A stretch of DNA of 64,000 bases from JAKAVN01 sp963734845 (GTDB taxonomy: Bacteria; Desulfobacterota; Binatia; Binatales; Binataceae): the NCBI GenBank assembly GCA_963734845.1, contig CAVTIS010000009.1:1-64000 (forward strand). The letters are read 5' to 3'. Each line of letters opens with the position of its first letter. The stretch's first letter is position 1. Positions 8,723 through 17,457 of this stretch are shown one piece after another. A program made the translations under genes and the position numbers. The notes under the pieces are model-generated. The model ran no database searches. It was not told the DNA's origin and saw only the letters and a list, made by a program, of their open reading frames with translations.

Positions 8723-10207
8723 TCATTTCACCTTCTCGACATTAGGCGGCATCCAGGTCCCGTCGAGGATGGCTGGCTCCGCCCAGTAGGCACGGATGTA
8801 GAGCGAGAACGTGCCGTTCGGCGCGGGCACCCAATTGGTTTCCTTGTCCTTGCCGGGAGACTTCGCGCCGAAATACAATGTGAGCGAACCGTCCGGATTG
8901 TATTTCAGAAAGGACTTGCTCTTCGTGCCGAGCGAGTAGCGGTTCAGCGCGTTCGGAGTGAAGAGGTGATGTTCGTTGTAGAGGGTCATGGACCAAAAGC
9001 CCTTCACCGGCGGTTCCTGACCTTTCGCGAAGGTGACGGTGTAATTGTTCTTGCCGTGGAGTTGCTGCCCCTTACTGTCGAAGTCGCGATAGATGTATTT
9101 GGTCTCGTTAGGTTTGTTGTCGAACATGTTGGACTTCGCGGTGCCAGTCCGGTTGAGATAGTCAGTGCCCCACTCGGCGTTGTTCACTGGTGAATTCCAG
9201 CCATTGCCGGCGGAACGACCGTTGTATTTCCACTGGAAGAGCGGGGCGATGATTTCCTTGTCGGCAGTGACGAAGGACTCGACGAGCGCCTGCTTGGTCG
9301 CCGGGTCTTTGGCCGCGGCCTCGAACACCGAATTGATCCAGCCGTAGAGGGCTTCCTCGCCGGGTAGCGGCGGCACGAGTTTCATCACGCCGGGAAGCTG
9401 GTCATAGAACTTCTCAGGTACGACCCACTTGGTTTCGCCCTTGGCGCCCGCAGGCACCGGAAAATGCGGCACCTTGCTCCAGTCGGTGGTCTTCATCCTC
9501 CCGTCAAACTGGCTGACCGGATAAAAGATGACTTGACCCAGCACCGACTGAACCGTCTTGGTGTCCTCGGCGGTGTCGTCCTTGAAAATGCGCGGGGCGG
9601 CGAACGCCAGCTCGGTGGAAGAACGCACGACGGCATTGATCCCCGCCGGAACCTCGCCCTTCCAGTTCGGCCCGACCATCAGGTAGAAGCCGGGTTTGGT
9701 GCCGTAGGGCTTGCCGAGCTCAGCGAATTCGTCCGTGCGTGCGTCATACAGCGCATACACCCAGAAGCGGTCGCCAAAATCCGGCACTTGAAAGACGACC
9801 GGTTCCTTGTCCAGGGCGAAGTATCCCGCACCATAAACGACGTCCTGGTTAGGACAGGCTACGAAGGTCTGCTCCGGCTTCATGTAATCGTTCAGCATCG
9901 CAATTTAGCCAATCGGGGCCATAGGGAGGACGCCGCCGTTCCAGCCCGGCACGTTGCCGTTCTTGCTGGTCACATAGGCGAAGGCTGCGCGTCGGTTGTG
10001 TGAGTTGACCAACGGCCAGCCCCAGATATAGGCCATCCGCCCGACCGCCTGAACATATTCCTTCGTCATGAGGGTGCCGGGCACCGGGCCAGGAACTTCG
10101 GCAGCGGTTTTTGGTAGCGGCACTTGCTGCGGCTGTGCGGTTGTTGCGAAAGCCAGCGCGCAAACGAGCGCGGCGGCGATGAGATTCTTTCCGTTTGCGA
10201 TTTTGAC
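8723..10207 (-). pseudogene. DUF1254/DUF1214 protein interrupted by an in-frame TAA
   Basis: The long C-terminal part (8723-9898) starts MLNDYMKPEQTF and carries the DUF1254 block VACPNQDVVYG and the DUF1214 block GFWSMTLYNEHHLF. The same frame continues upstream through PIG, a TAA stop at 9905-9907, and then through EYVQAVGRMAYIWGWPLVNSHN and an exported-type leader (LIAAALVCALAFATTAQ). A single base change from a lysine codon would produce this stop. At the expected start, a good AGAGGA site is followed by GTC AAA rather than ATG AAA, and no start codon precedes the leader in this frame. The protein is therefore probably not made whole. It lies between the sulfatase and the HAD-2H gene on the same strand. 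Readthrough or a sequencing error cannot be excluded. Confidence 0.8.
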
Positions 10208-10452
10208 GGCTGTGTCCTCTTGAATTAGGATTCGATCGATCGGAGCCGCCCCGGTTGTGACGCGTGCGGCACGATGGTTTGATTTAGCGTTCTGCCCTTG
10301 GCGTCAGTTGTTGCTATGGACAGGGTTCTGCATCTGCCTAGGCGTCTTGTCGATCGTCTTCTTCATGCTAAGAATGTCGGCGCCTTGTGCAGGTGATGCC
10401 GAGGAGGGCTGGTCGAGCCAATAGGAACAGCGCAAACGGGCCACGCGGCGCC

Positions 10453-12084
10453 TTAGGGCTTCAAATCCCATTCTTTGAGTTGTTTCGCAGCCGTGCCGAA
10501 CTGGCCTAGTTGGTAAACGGCCGCGTCCGCGGGCGAGAAGGTGAACGGCTGAAACGGTTCGGCGAGCATTTTGTCGAGGTATTCCCGCGAGGCGACGCCG
10601 GTGGTGACGTGGGGATTGAAATGCTCGCCGGAAGCCTTCGGAACGAACGTCGAAACGTATTCGATCAAGAGCGGGTCAATGACCGGATCATCGGGCGTGG
10701 TGACGAACGCGGCCGAGGTGCCGGTTTCCACCGTGAAAGGGGTCACGGCGGCAATCACATCCTGCTGCAGCTTGAGCAATTCAGGGGTCGGCCTTGCAAC
10801 GATTCCCGCCAAGCCAACGGTTTTGCTTGGGATGTAGTAGTATTTGAATGCTTCCAACTTCATGCCGGTCACATTTTCGCTGGTGAGAACCTTGCCGACG
10901 GCGGCATAGACCTGGTCGAGATCCGCCGTGCGGACGTAACGCTGCACGACCGTGATATGCGGTCGGTGCGTCGCATCCAGGGCGAAACCTTTCGGGAAGA
11001 CCGCTAGCAGGCGGGCGTTGTTGGCTTCGGAATGTTGGAGCATCGTCGCGTCCGGCTCCAGCAAGATGTCAATGGCCGTGACCGGGCTCTGTTCGAACGC
11101 GAAGACCTGTTTCCAATCGTTCTTCATGCTGACAACGGTCCAGCCATCCTTCTTCGCTTGCTCGTAAAGCGCCGGCGTAAAGGCCCCCAGTTTGACGTTC
11201 GGCAATCCTAGTGCCGGACCGTAGGCGTATTCGCGTAGCCCATCATCGTGCAGTACCAACAGCATGAACCGCGCGCCGCTGCCGCCCTGCGTGTATTCCA
11301 ACATCTGCTTGTCGCCGACGGAATTTCCGAACGCCATGACAGGCCGGCGGCCGATGTGCTGGTTGATGGCGACGGGCTTGCCACCTTTGTCGTCATTGAA
11401 GTTTAGTTCCGCTAGACGCACGAGCACGGGCTTGCCGTCGCGCATTTCAAACTTTGTCTTGATGCTGCTGCCGACAACCTGTTCCGGCGGAATGCCATAA
11501 ACCTGCTCCGCCCACGGACGCATGAACTCGATACCGCCGCCGGAGACGATGAAGTTCTTGAAGCCGTTCGCGCGCAGGTAGGCTACCAGTTCGAGCATCG
11601 GCTGATAGACCATTTCGGTGAAGCGCTTGCCGGTCCTCGGATGTTTGGCGGTCGTAATCCACTCCTTGACAATCTGCTGGAACTCCACCGTGGTCATGCC
11701 AGCGTGCGTGGCCATAATGAGTTCTAGCAGCGCGTGGTCACTCGCGAGCGCGGGTTTCAAATCACCCCTGAGCAGCGAAGCAAATGGTTCCTTGTGCTTC
11801 CATTCGGGATGCTGCGGCGCAAGCGCCTTTACCCGGTCGAGCGCGAAGTACAGTTGAACGGGCAGCGGCTGCTCGCACCAGAGCGTCCCGTCGTTGTCGA
11901 ACGTGGCGATGCGTTCCGGGACCGGCACAAAATCCGGCGAGCCTGGCGTGGTAACCTTCTCGACGAAGGCGATGATCGCCTTCTTCGGCGCGGTATCGTT
12001 CCAGGAGGGCAAAGGATCAGCGGCGAAGGCCGTGTTCGTGAGCAGCAACAGAGCGAGCAGAGTCTTCGTAAGTAGGCTTTTCAT
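10453..12084 (-). CDS. Exported HAD-family phosphatase fused to a 2H phosphoesterase-like domain
   Basis: A protein of 543 residues. The start at 12084 is supported by AAGGAGG seven bases upstream. Residues 1-22 form a signal peptide (LLTNTAFAA). Residues about 35-335 are a haloacid-dehalogenase hydrolase: motif I FDNDGTLW near residue 63, motif II serine in FIVSGGG near 181, and an acidic GNSVGD motif near 255. Residues about 335-520 carry two HxT motifs, PHITVV near 376 and NPHVTTG near 492, the signature of 2H phosphoesterases related to LigT/2'-5' RNA ligase. Both catalytic sets appear complete. Its place between two sulfatases suggests an extracytoplasmic role on phosphate esters. The substrate is unknown. 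Confidence 0.8.
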   Translation of the reverse strand: MKSLLTKTLLALLLLTNTAFAADPLPSWNDTAPKKAIIAFVEKVTTPGSPDFVPVPERIATFDNDGTLWCEQPLPVQLYFALDRVKALAPQHPEWKHKEPFASLLRGDLKPALASDHALLELIMATHAGMTTVEFQQIVKEWITTAKHPRTGKRFTEMVYQPMLELVAYLRANGFKNFIVSGGGIEFMRPWAEQVYGIPPEQVVGSSIKTKFEMRDGKPVLVRLAELNFNDDKGGKPVAINQHIGRRPVMAFGNSVGDKQMLEYTQGGSGARFMLLVLHDDGLREYAYGPALGLPNVKLGAFTPALYEQAKKDGWTVVSMKNDWKQVFAFEQSPVTAIDILLEPDATMLQHSEANNARLLAVFPKGFALDATHRPHITVVQRYVRTADLDQVYAAVGKVLTSENVTGMKLEAFKYYYIPSKTVGLAGIVARPTPELLKLQQDVIAAVTPFTVETGTSAAFVTTPDDPVIDPLLIEYVSTFVPKASGEHFNPHVTTGVASREYLDKMLAEPFQPFTFSPADAAVYQLGQFGTAAKQLKEWDLKP

Positions 12085-12148
12085 CGATTGCCTCCTTGCG
12101 CGAGCGAATGGCGGGGCGCTTCGGTGGAAGCGCCCCGCCGCGTCCGTT

Positions 12149-13765
12149 CTAGTCCTCGCCACCGTTGACTCCCTTCAAGTTCTGAAGAACTTCATCCATG
12201 TTGAAGGAGGCCGCCTTCTGCCGCTGAGGGTAGTCCTTGAAGGTCACCAGGAACTGGCCCACGTATGCCTGCGCGGGGACCATCAGGAAGGCGTGATCAA
12301 TCAGCCAGTCGTAGTAGGTGTTCGAAGTGACGTCTGCGCGCTCGTACGGATCCATCCGGAGATTGAACATCAACGGGACCCGCAAGTTGGTGAACGGGTT
12401 TGCCCAGATAAGCATCGTTCCGGGGGCCCGCTGCTCCAGGAATACGAGCTTCCAGTTGTCGTAGCGCAGGCCGGTCAATTGCTGGTCGTCGTTGATGTAG
12501 AAGAACGATTCCCGCGGGCTCTTCTTGGCTTGTTCGGTCAGGTAGGGGACGAGGTTGTAACCGTCGAGGTGTACCTTGTAGGTCATGTCGCCGACCTTGT
12601 AGCCCTTGAGCAACTTGTCCTTCACCTGCGTGTCGCCCGCCATGGCCAGAAGGGTCGGCATCCAGTCGAGGTGGGCGACGATCTCATTGGACACCTGGCC
12701 TGGCTTGATCTTGCCCGGCCAGCGCACCATGGCCGGCACCCGGTAGGCGCCTTCCCAGTTCGAGTTTTTCTCGCTGCGGAATGGCGTCATCGCTGCGTCC
12801 GGCCAAGAGTTCATGTGGGGGCCGTTGTCAGTGGAGTACATAACGAACGTGTTGTTCGCGATGCCCAGGTCATCCAGCACCTTGAGGACCTGGCCGACAT
12901 TCTTGTCGTGGTCGATCATGGTGTCGTGGTATGGGCTCTGCCAACGCCCCGCCTGGCCAACGCTCTCCGGCTTGGTATGGGTGCGGAAGTGCATGTGGGT
13001 GAAGTTCACCCAGACAAAGGCTGGCTTGCCGGCCTTGTTTTGTCGCTTGATGAAGTCCACGGCGCGGGCAGCGATGTCATCGTCGATTGTTTCCATCCGC
13101 TTCTTGGTCAGCGGGCCGGTGTCCGTGCATACCTGCTTGCCCACCCTGCCGAAGCGTGGGTCCACCGTCGGATCGTCCGTGGCCGAGGCCTTACAATCCA
13201 TCACGCCACGGGGGCCGAACTTGGCACGGAAAGCTGGATCCTTCGGGTAGTCAGGCTGTTCAGGCTCTTCCTCGGCGTTGAGGTGGTACAGGTTGCCATA
13301 GAACTCGTCGAACCCGTGGACGGTGGGCAGGTACTCGTTGCGGTCGCCCAGATGGTTCTTGCCGAACTGGCCGGTTGCATACCCGAGCGGTTTGAGCAGC
13401 TCGGCAATCGTCGGGTCTTCCTTTTGCAACCCTACCGTCGCCCCCGGCAGACCGACCTTGGTCAGGCCGGTACGCAAGCCGCTCTGGCCGGTGATGAACG
13501 ACGCCCGGCCGGCGGTGCAGCTCTGCTCGGCGTAGTAGTCGGTGAAGATCATTCCTTCTTTGGCGACTCGGTCTATGTTCGGAGTGTGGAAGCCCATCAG
13601 TCCCATCGAATAGGCGCTGACATCGGTCTGGCCAATGTCATCACCCCAGATAATGACGATGTTGGGTTTCTTGTCCGCCGCCCATGCCGTGTGCGCGACC
13701 GACAAACCTATGAGTGTGCTGAGCAAAAGCACGACCGCGTACCATTTGTCTCTCCATCTATGCAT
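12149..13765 (-). CDS. Exported arylsulfatase (538 residues)
   Basis: A second type I sulfatase of a different subfamily from the 807-residue one. The signal peptide ends near AAWAA (residues 1-30). Metal-binding WGDDIG is at residues 40-45 and the formylglycine motif is CTAGRASFITGQ at Cys83. The blocks GKNHLGDR, MYSTDNGPHMN and SEKNSNWEGAYRVPAM are typical of the arylsulfatase A-type branch. In formylglycine-dependent sulfatases Cys83 must be converted by a separate enzyme not seen here. It ends 64 bases before the HAD-2H start and is preceded by a lipoprotein gene 35 bases upstream, so these genes are probably one transcript. Confidence 0.93.
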   Translation of the reverse strand: MHRWRDKWYAVVLLLSTLIGLSVAHTAWAADKKPNIVIIWGDDIGQTDVSAYSMGLMGFHTPNIDRVAKEGMIFTDYYAEQSCTAGRASFITGQSGLRTGLTKVGLPGATVGLQKEDPTIAELLKPLGYATGQFGKNHLGDRNEYLPTVHGFDEFYGNLYHLNAEEEPEQPDYPKDPAFRAKFGPRGVMDCKASATDDPTVDPRFGRVGKQVCTDTGPLTKKRMETIDDDIAARAVDFIKRQNKAGKPAFVWVNFTHMHFRTHTKPESVGQAGRWQSPYHDTMIDHDKNVGQVLKVLDDLGIANNTFVMYSTDNGPHMNSWPDAAMTPFRSEKNSNWEGAYRVPAMVRWPGKIKPGQVSNEIVAHLDWMPTLLAMAGDTQVKDKLLKGYKVGDMTYKVHLDGYNLVPYLTEQAKKSPRESFFYINDDQQLTGLRYDNWKLVFLEQRAPGTMLIWANPFTNLRVPLMFNLRMDPYERADVTSNTYYDWLIDHAFLMVPAQAYVGQFLVTFKDYPQRQKAASFNMDEVLQNLKGVNGGED

Positions 13766-13800
13766 CGCAAATACTGCTCCTGGTCTCGTGCGTATACCTA

Positions 13801-14571
13801 TCAGTTGGCGGCTGCGGTTGAATTCGACTTGTTGCCAGCGCCCATCGCCACCAGGCGTTCGTTGAGACCGTTAGCCCAGTAATTCATCGCGTTTTGAGCG
13901 TCGCCCCACTGGAATACGTCGGCGTTCTTGACCGACACGCCGCCCATGCGTTTGTCAGCCCAGGCCGCGAGCAATACGCCGCTGACCGAATCGGTAAGCT
14001 TGGCGTCGCCCTCGGCGGAGCCAACAAAGGCGTAAGTGCCCGTAGCGGCATTCTTGATCATGTTGAGCGCCCGCGCCTGGGGAACAACGACTGAAATTGT
14101 GCGCAAGCCCGGGACGGCCGCTGAAGCATCGGTCAAAGCCACCGCAAGTTTCATTACGCCGGGACCCGGTCCATCGACGATCGTGAAGTTCTTGCTGAGG
14201 TACTGTACGAGGGTTACGTAAAAATAGTCACAAAGAACCTGTTGGTCATGCTCGGACACTTTGGTGTCGTCGGCTGCCCAAAAGGTGACCGGAACGACCA
14301 TGATCTGGGTGTAGCTGCTCCAATTGGCGCTCGGATTGATGTACCGGAGCATCGCCTGTTGATCCGATCCCTGAGTGGCCGGCTGAAGAAGCGAATAGTC
14401 TCTCCCCAGGAATCCGCTTGGCGGCGGCGGCGCCGGAGTTTCTCCCTGGGCTCGCTGAACAATGTTCGGTTCAGGCGCAACTGTTTGCGCACATCCCGCC
14501 ATTAGAAATCCTGCGAGCAGCACGGACAGCAGGCTGGCCGTGGCTTTGATGTTTTTGTTCTCGCGATTCAT
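13801..14571 (-). CDS. DUF3313-type lipoprotein
   Basis: A 256-residue protein with a lipoprotein signal: a lysine-rich start, a hydrophobic stretch and the lipobox LMAGC with the acylated cysteine at residue 26. The mature part has the pattern GFLGDYS-like start (GFLGRDYSLLQ), YTQIMVVPVTFW and the DASAAVPGLRTISVVVPQAR segment found in DUF3313 lipoproteins, which are of unknown function. Length is normal. It sits directly upstream of the 538-residue sulfatase. The lipobox and signal are visible; the family name is from pattern memory. Confidence 0.75.
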   Translation of the reverse strand: MNRENKNIKATASLLSVLLAGFLMAGCAQTVAPEPNIVQRAQGETPAPPPPSGFLGRDYSLLQPATQGSDQQAMLRYINPSANWSSYTQIMVVPVTFWAADDTKVSEHDQQVLCDYFYVTLVQYLSKNFTIVDGPGPGVMKLAVALTDASAAVPGLRTISVVVPQARALNMIKNAATGTYAFVGSAEGDAKLTDSVSGVLLAAWADKRMGGVSVKNADVFQWGDAQNAMNYWANGLNERLVAMGAGNKSNSTAAAN

Positions 14572-14948
14572 TTTTCCTCCAATTTGTTTTTCTTCCGTTT
14601 TTATTCCGTGCGTTGCACGCGTTCGTGCATCGACCAGCCATTAGCCTTCAACTGCTGGTGACGTTACTCAGGGCCACCGCTGATGTGTGGCATCCAAGAA
14701 TGTCGCCGAAGCTTTCGAGCTCAGTTACTGTGGAAATCGCGGCTCAACGTAATCCTCCTACTCTGCTTAAAAGCAACCACAAACGCAAATGCAATTTGGC
14801 TACTCTCGCAGGGCATTGATTCCATGACGACTAGATAAGTAGACCGCGTAAACCTACTATTAACAAACTGTCGAGCCAGCCGAAAATCTGGATCCTGGAT
14901 GATCGAAGATCACGCAGGTATCTCTGTTTTTCACACCTTCCCTCCCGC
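14572..14948. other. Intergenic region upstream of the DUF3313-sulfatase genes
   Basis: A 377-base AT-richer gap between two minus-strand genes. It probably holds the promoter of the lipoprotein-sulfatase transcript, but I could not pick out a convincing promoter or terminator. The short open frames in it lack coding character. Confidence 0.35.
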
Positions 14949-16115
14949 TTAGAATTGGGTGTCCGCTGTGTCGGCCGCACCCTTCGCGCCAGGCACCGGA
15001 AGAGGCAGGGCGACGCTAAACATGAGCTGGTTACCCGAAGGCGTTGCATGCGCACCGAATTCTTCGTACCAGCGCAAAGAATAGAACCCATATTTGGTAA
15101 GGAGATTGATGCCGGGCCCGGCTGCGTAGATCTGCGACTTAGTGCTGTTCAGTTGGTCCACAATGGACATGCCTGCCTTCGTCGTCGGACTCGCGCCGAT
15201 CGAATTATTCGTCACCTGCCACTGCGCGTAGCCGATCGCGCCTATGGTGACTTGCTTGATAATATCGCCGTTCAGGTTGAGGGTCTTGGCCGCGCCCCAT
15301 TCGAGCGGCATTACGTCGCCCAAAGTATAGTTTCTGCCGATCTGCGACGCGTAAAGCAGGTAGTGACTGTAGATAGAAAGCGACCAGGTCCGTTCGGCAT
15401 CGGCATACGCGACGCCCCCTAACCCAAACACACCCGTCCAATGACCGAATCCGATATTGAGCTTGGCGTCCGCGTTATAAGGACCGGAGGGCGCGAAAAA
15501 TCCGGACGACACCATCGCGTCAAACTGTTTGAAGTGCCAACCAAGGTTGAGCGGCTCTACGTATATGTCGCCGATACTTCCCTTTGTGGATCCGCCCGCA
15601 TTCGCTGTCGGTGGCAGCCCCGCCGCCTTTCCAGGCAGGCTCAAGACTGGCTGAACAGAAGCACTTCCACTCGCATCGGCGATCGCAAAGGGCACTATTA
15701 GGTTAAGTCCATAGTTTGCGCCGAGAACCTTGAAGGGGCTTGTCCAGGTGAGGATATTGGCGTCAATGAAGAGATCCAGCGAGCCCGTTCCGCCGAGGTT
15801 GGCTCCCAGGCATAAGGCGCCTATGGGTCCACACTTGAGCGGACCGGTGCTGGCAAAGCCAGAGCCTGACGCGTGGTAGTAGGAGAATTGGTTCATGTAA
15901 TACGAACCCTGCGGCGGTTGCGCAGCACCCTGAAAGCCGAAGGAGCCAAGCAGCCAATCTCCATGCTGCGCGCGGGCGAGGCCGGCCGAGATGGCGACAA
16001 AGGTCACTGCCATACAGACCGCCGCAAGGATGCGCTCGATCCCGCGTCGATTCCGCGGAGATAAGCATCGCCGCTCAACAACATTCGACAGCATCATTTC
16101 CGGCGGCTTACTCAT
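14949..16115 (-). CDS. SphA-like outer-membrane protein (phenol meta-pathway transporter family)
   Basis: A protein of 388 residues from the ATG at 16115, which has GGGAG seven bases upstream. The N-terminus has an extended basic region before a hydrophobic export signal ending GLARAQ. The mature part is rich in glycine and aromatic strands and shows the family phrases GSYYMNQFSYYHA, LGANYGLNLIVPFA, YVEPLNLGWHFKQFD and SLRWYEEFGA. These match the SphA/MetA-pathway barrel family found next to aromatic-degradation genes. It is presumed to let a hydrophobic or aromatic compound through the outer membrane. Its presence at the head of the sulfatase cluster fits uptake of sulfate-ester or aromatic substrates, which is inference. 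Confidence 0.75.
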   Translation of the reverse strand: MSKPPEMMLSNVVERRCLSPRNRRGIERILAAVCMAVTFVAISAGLARAQHGDWLLGSFGFQGAAQPPQGSYYMNQFSYYHASGSGFASTGPLKCGPIGALCLGANLGGTGSLDLFIDANILTWTSPFKVLGANYGLNLIVPFAIADASGSASVQPVLSLPGKAAGLPPTANAGGSTKGSIGDIYVEPLNLGWHFKQFDAMVSSGFFAPSGPYNADAKLNIGFGHWTGVFGLGGVAYADAERTWSLSIYSHYLLYASQIGRNYTLGDVMPLEWGAAKTLNLNGDIIKQVTIGAIGYAQWQVTNNSIGASPTTKAGMSIVDQLNSTKSQIYAAGPGINLLTKYGFYSLRWYEEFGAHATPSGNQLMFSVALPLPVPGAKGAADTADTQF

Positions 16116-16594
16116 CCGACATCTCCCTGTTGCATCGAATCCTTCATAGTCTGGTCGGGAACGTCGTGCAGATCGGTCGACTTCCATCTTGACCCTTCGT
16201 TGCACTCGCGACGCGAGTCCAACGGCTTTCCGGGCGGATCTCCAAGTTGGTCATATGGTCGCTTAGGGCGCGCTCGTACCACGCAACGTGAAGGCCCACC
16301 AAAAGGTCGCCTAGTTTGATGCTCACGCGAGTTTGCGCTCGCGATGCGGAGAACTGGGGTGCCTCTCTCGTTTATTCATCCCGTATTCCTCGTGGCACCC
16401 TTTGGCGATGAGGAAGCTGGCCCGGCGGAACCATCTTTGAAATGCTCCGAACCGCTCAGCTTCGGGTGCGATTGCACCACCAAGGAGAATACTCTCAGCA
16501 TTTACGAGATGATCGACTGTAGCGATCATTTCAGTCTCGGTGTCGGCTTGCGCGACATGACTATCTGGTATAGAAACAACTGTCAAGACTGTTT
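16116..16594. other. Divergent promoter region between the SphA-like gene and tetR
   Basis: About 480 bases separate the SphA-like gene (minus) from the TetR gene (plus). Just upstream of tetR, AAACA and TGTTT arms (about 16573-16593) flank an 11-base spacer and could be a weak TetR operator. A minus-strand open frame at 16323-16586 has some protein-like phrases but no recognised family and is not called. Confidence 0.35.
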
Positions 16595-17299
16595 ATGACC
16601 AGAGCGACCAGAATGACCGAAGAAGCGAGCGTGACCAATGCGAAGCCGAAGCGATCCGACAGACGGGCGATTCGAAATCGAAAGGCGTTGTTAAATGCCG
16701 CAGAGAAGCTCATCGCAGAGAAGGGCTTCGACCGTGTGACAATAGACGAAATCACCGAGACAGCGGATCTCGCGAAGGCAACTTTCTACAACTATTTCGA
16801 GGATAAGAACCAGATAGCAAAAGAGCTAGCGTATACGATTCGCGAAGAGATCGAAGCCGAAGTGGGGGTTGCGCAGATGGGCATTGACGACCCTGCCGCC
16901 CGACTTGCGGCCGGAATTTGCGTTTTTCTCCGCACTGCAGTAATGGCACCGGCGCGAGCCGCCGTCGTCGCGCAGATGTACGGTCAATGGCTCCGCGCTG
17001 AGTCCACCGGAAACCTGGGGCTACGCAAAGACTTGGAACACGGTTATCGCGTCGGACGCTTTTCCACCGCGGATGTGGCGTCGGCGGTGTTGATGGTAGT
17101 AGGCGTCGTGCAGGCGGGAATAGGTCGAGCGTTAGAGCTGGCTGAATGGAAGTCCCTGCGGAAGCTCGCATTGGCCCTGTCCGGATTGGTGCTCAGGGCG
17201 CTTGGGGTGAAATGGAACGAAGCACAAGCGATATCCGCGAAAACCGTCGCTCGAGTGTTTGACCGCAATTTCGAAGGAATCGCACGAAGAGGCTTATAA
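16595..17299 (+). CDS. TetR/AcrR-family transcriptional regulator
   Basis: A 234-residue DNA-binding regulator. The N-terminal helix-turn-helix is clear at about residues 30-75: ALLNAAEKLIAEKGFDRVTIDEI followed in separate turns by DLAKATFYNYFEDK, the standard TetR pattern. The C-terminal helical part should bind an unknown ligand. It precedes an exported protein and the Mla-like operon on the same strand, so it may control lipid-transport gene expression or respond to membrane stress. The first of two nearby ATGs was taken; the second (seven codons later) is equally possible. Confidence 0.9.
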   Translation: MTRATRMTEEASVTNAKPKRSDRRAIRNRKALLNAAEKLIAEKGFDRVTIDEITETADLAKATFYNYFEDKNQIAKELAYTIREEIEAEVGVAQMGIDDPAARLAAGICVFLRTAVMAPARAAVVAQMYGQWLRAESTGNLGLRKDLEHGYRVGRFSTADVASAVLMVVGVVQAGIGRALELAEWKSLRKLALALSGLVLRALGVKWNEAQAISAKTVARVFDRNFEGIARRGL

Positions 17300-17457
17300 G
17301 ACAGATGCAAAGAGAGAAATTGATACGAGAGGACCAATCGAGGTCTGTCGGTGCTCTTTTGAGTCCCTATCTAAAGATCGAGAGACACGACACCGGTGGT
17401 GGTTGGTTTGGTCGTTTCGCATACCGCCGCCCGATACTGGGTGTTGGGAGAATAGAA

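Noticed and set aside
7702..8745. 347-codon plus-strand open frame opposite the large sulfatase
   Set aside because: It is antisense to a sulfatase whose motifs are unmistakable; its composition is that of a reverse-strand shadow in GC-rich DNA.
9849..10163. 104-codon minus-strand frame at the front of the DUF1254 gene
   Set aside because: It is a different frame from the DUF1254 homology and shows no domain; the homologous frame is the one containing the TAA.
11894..13882. 662-codon plus-strand open frame across the HAD-2H and sulfatase genes
   Set aside because: Long open antisense frames are common in GC-rich sequence; the opposite strand has two enzymes with full active sites and good ribosome sites.
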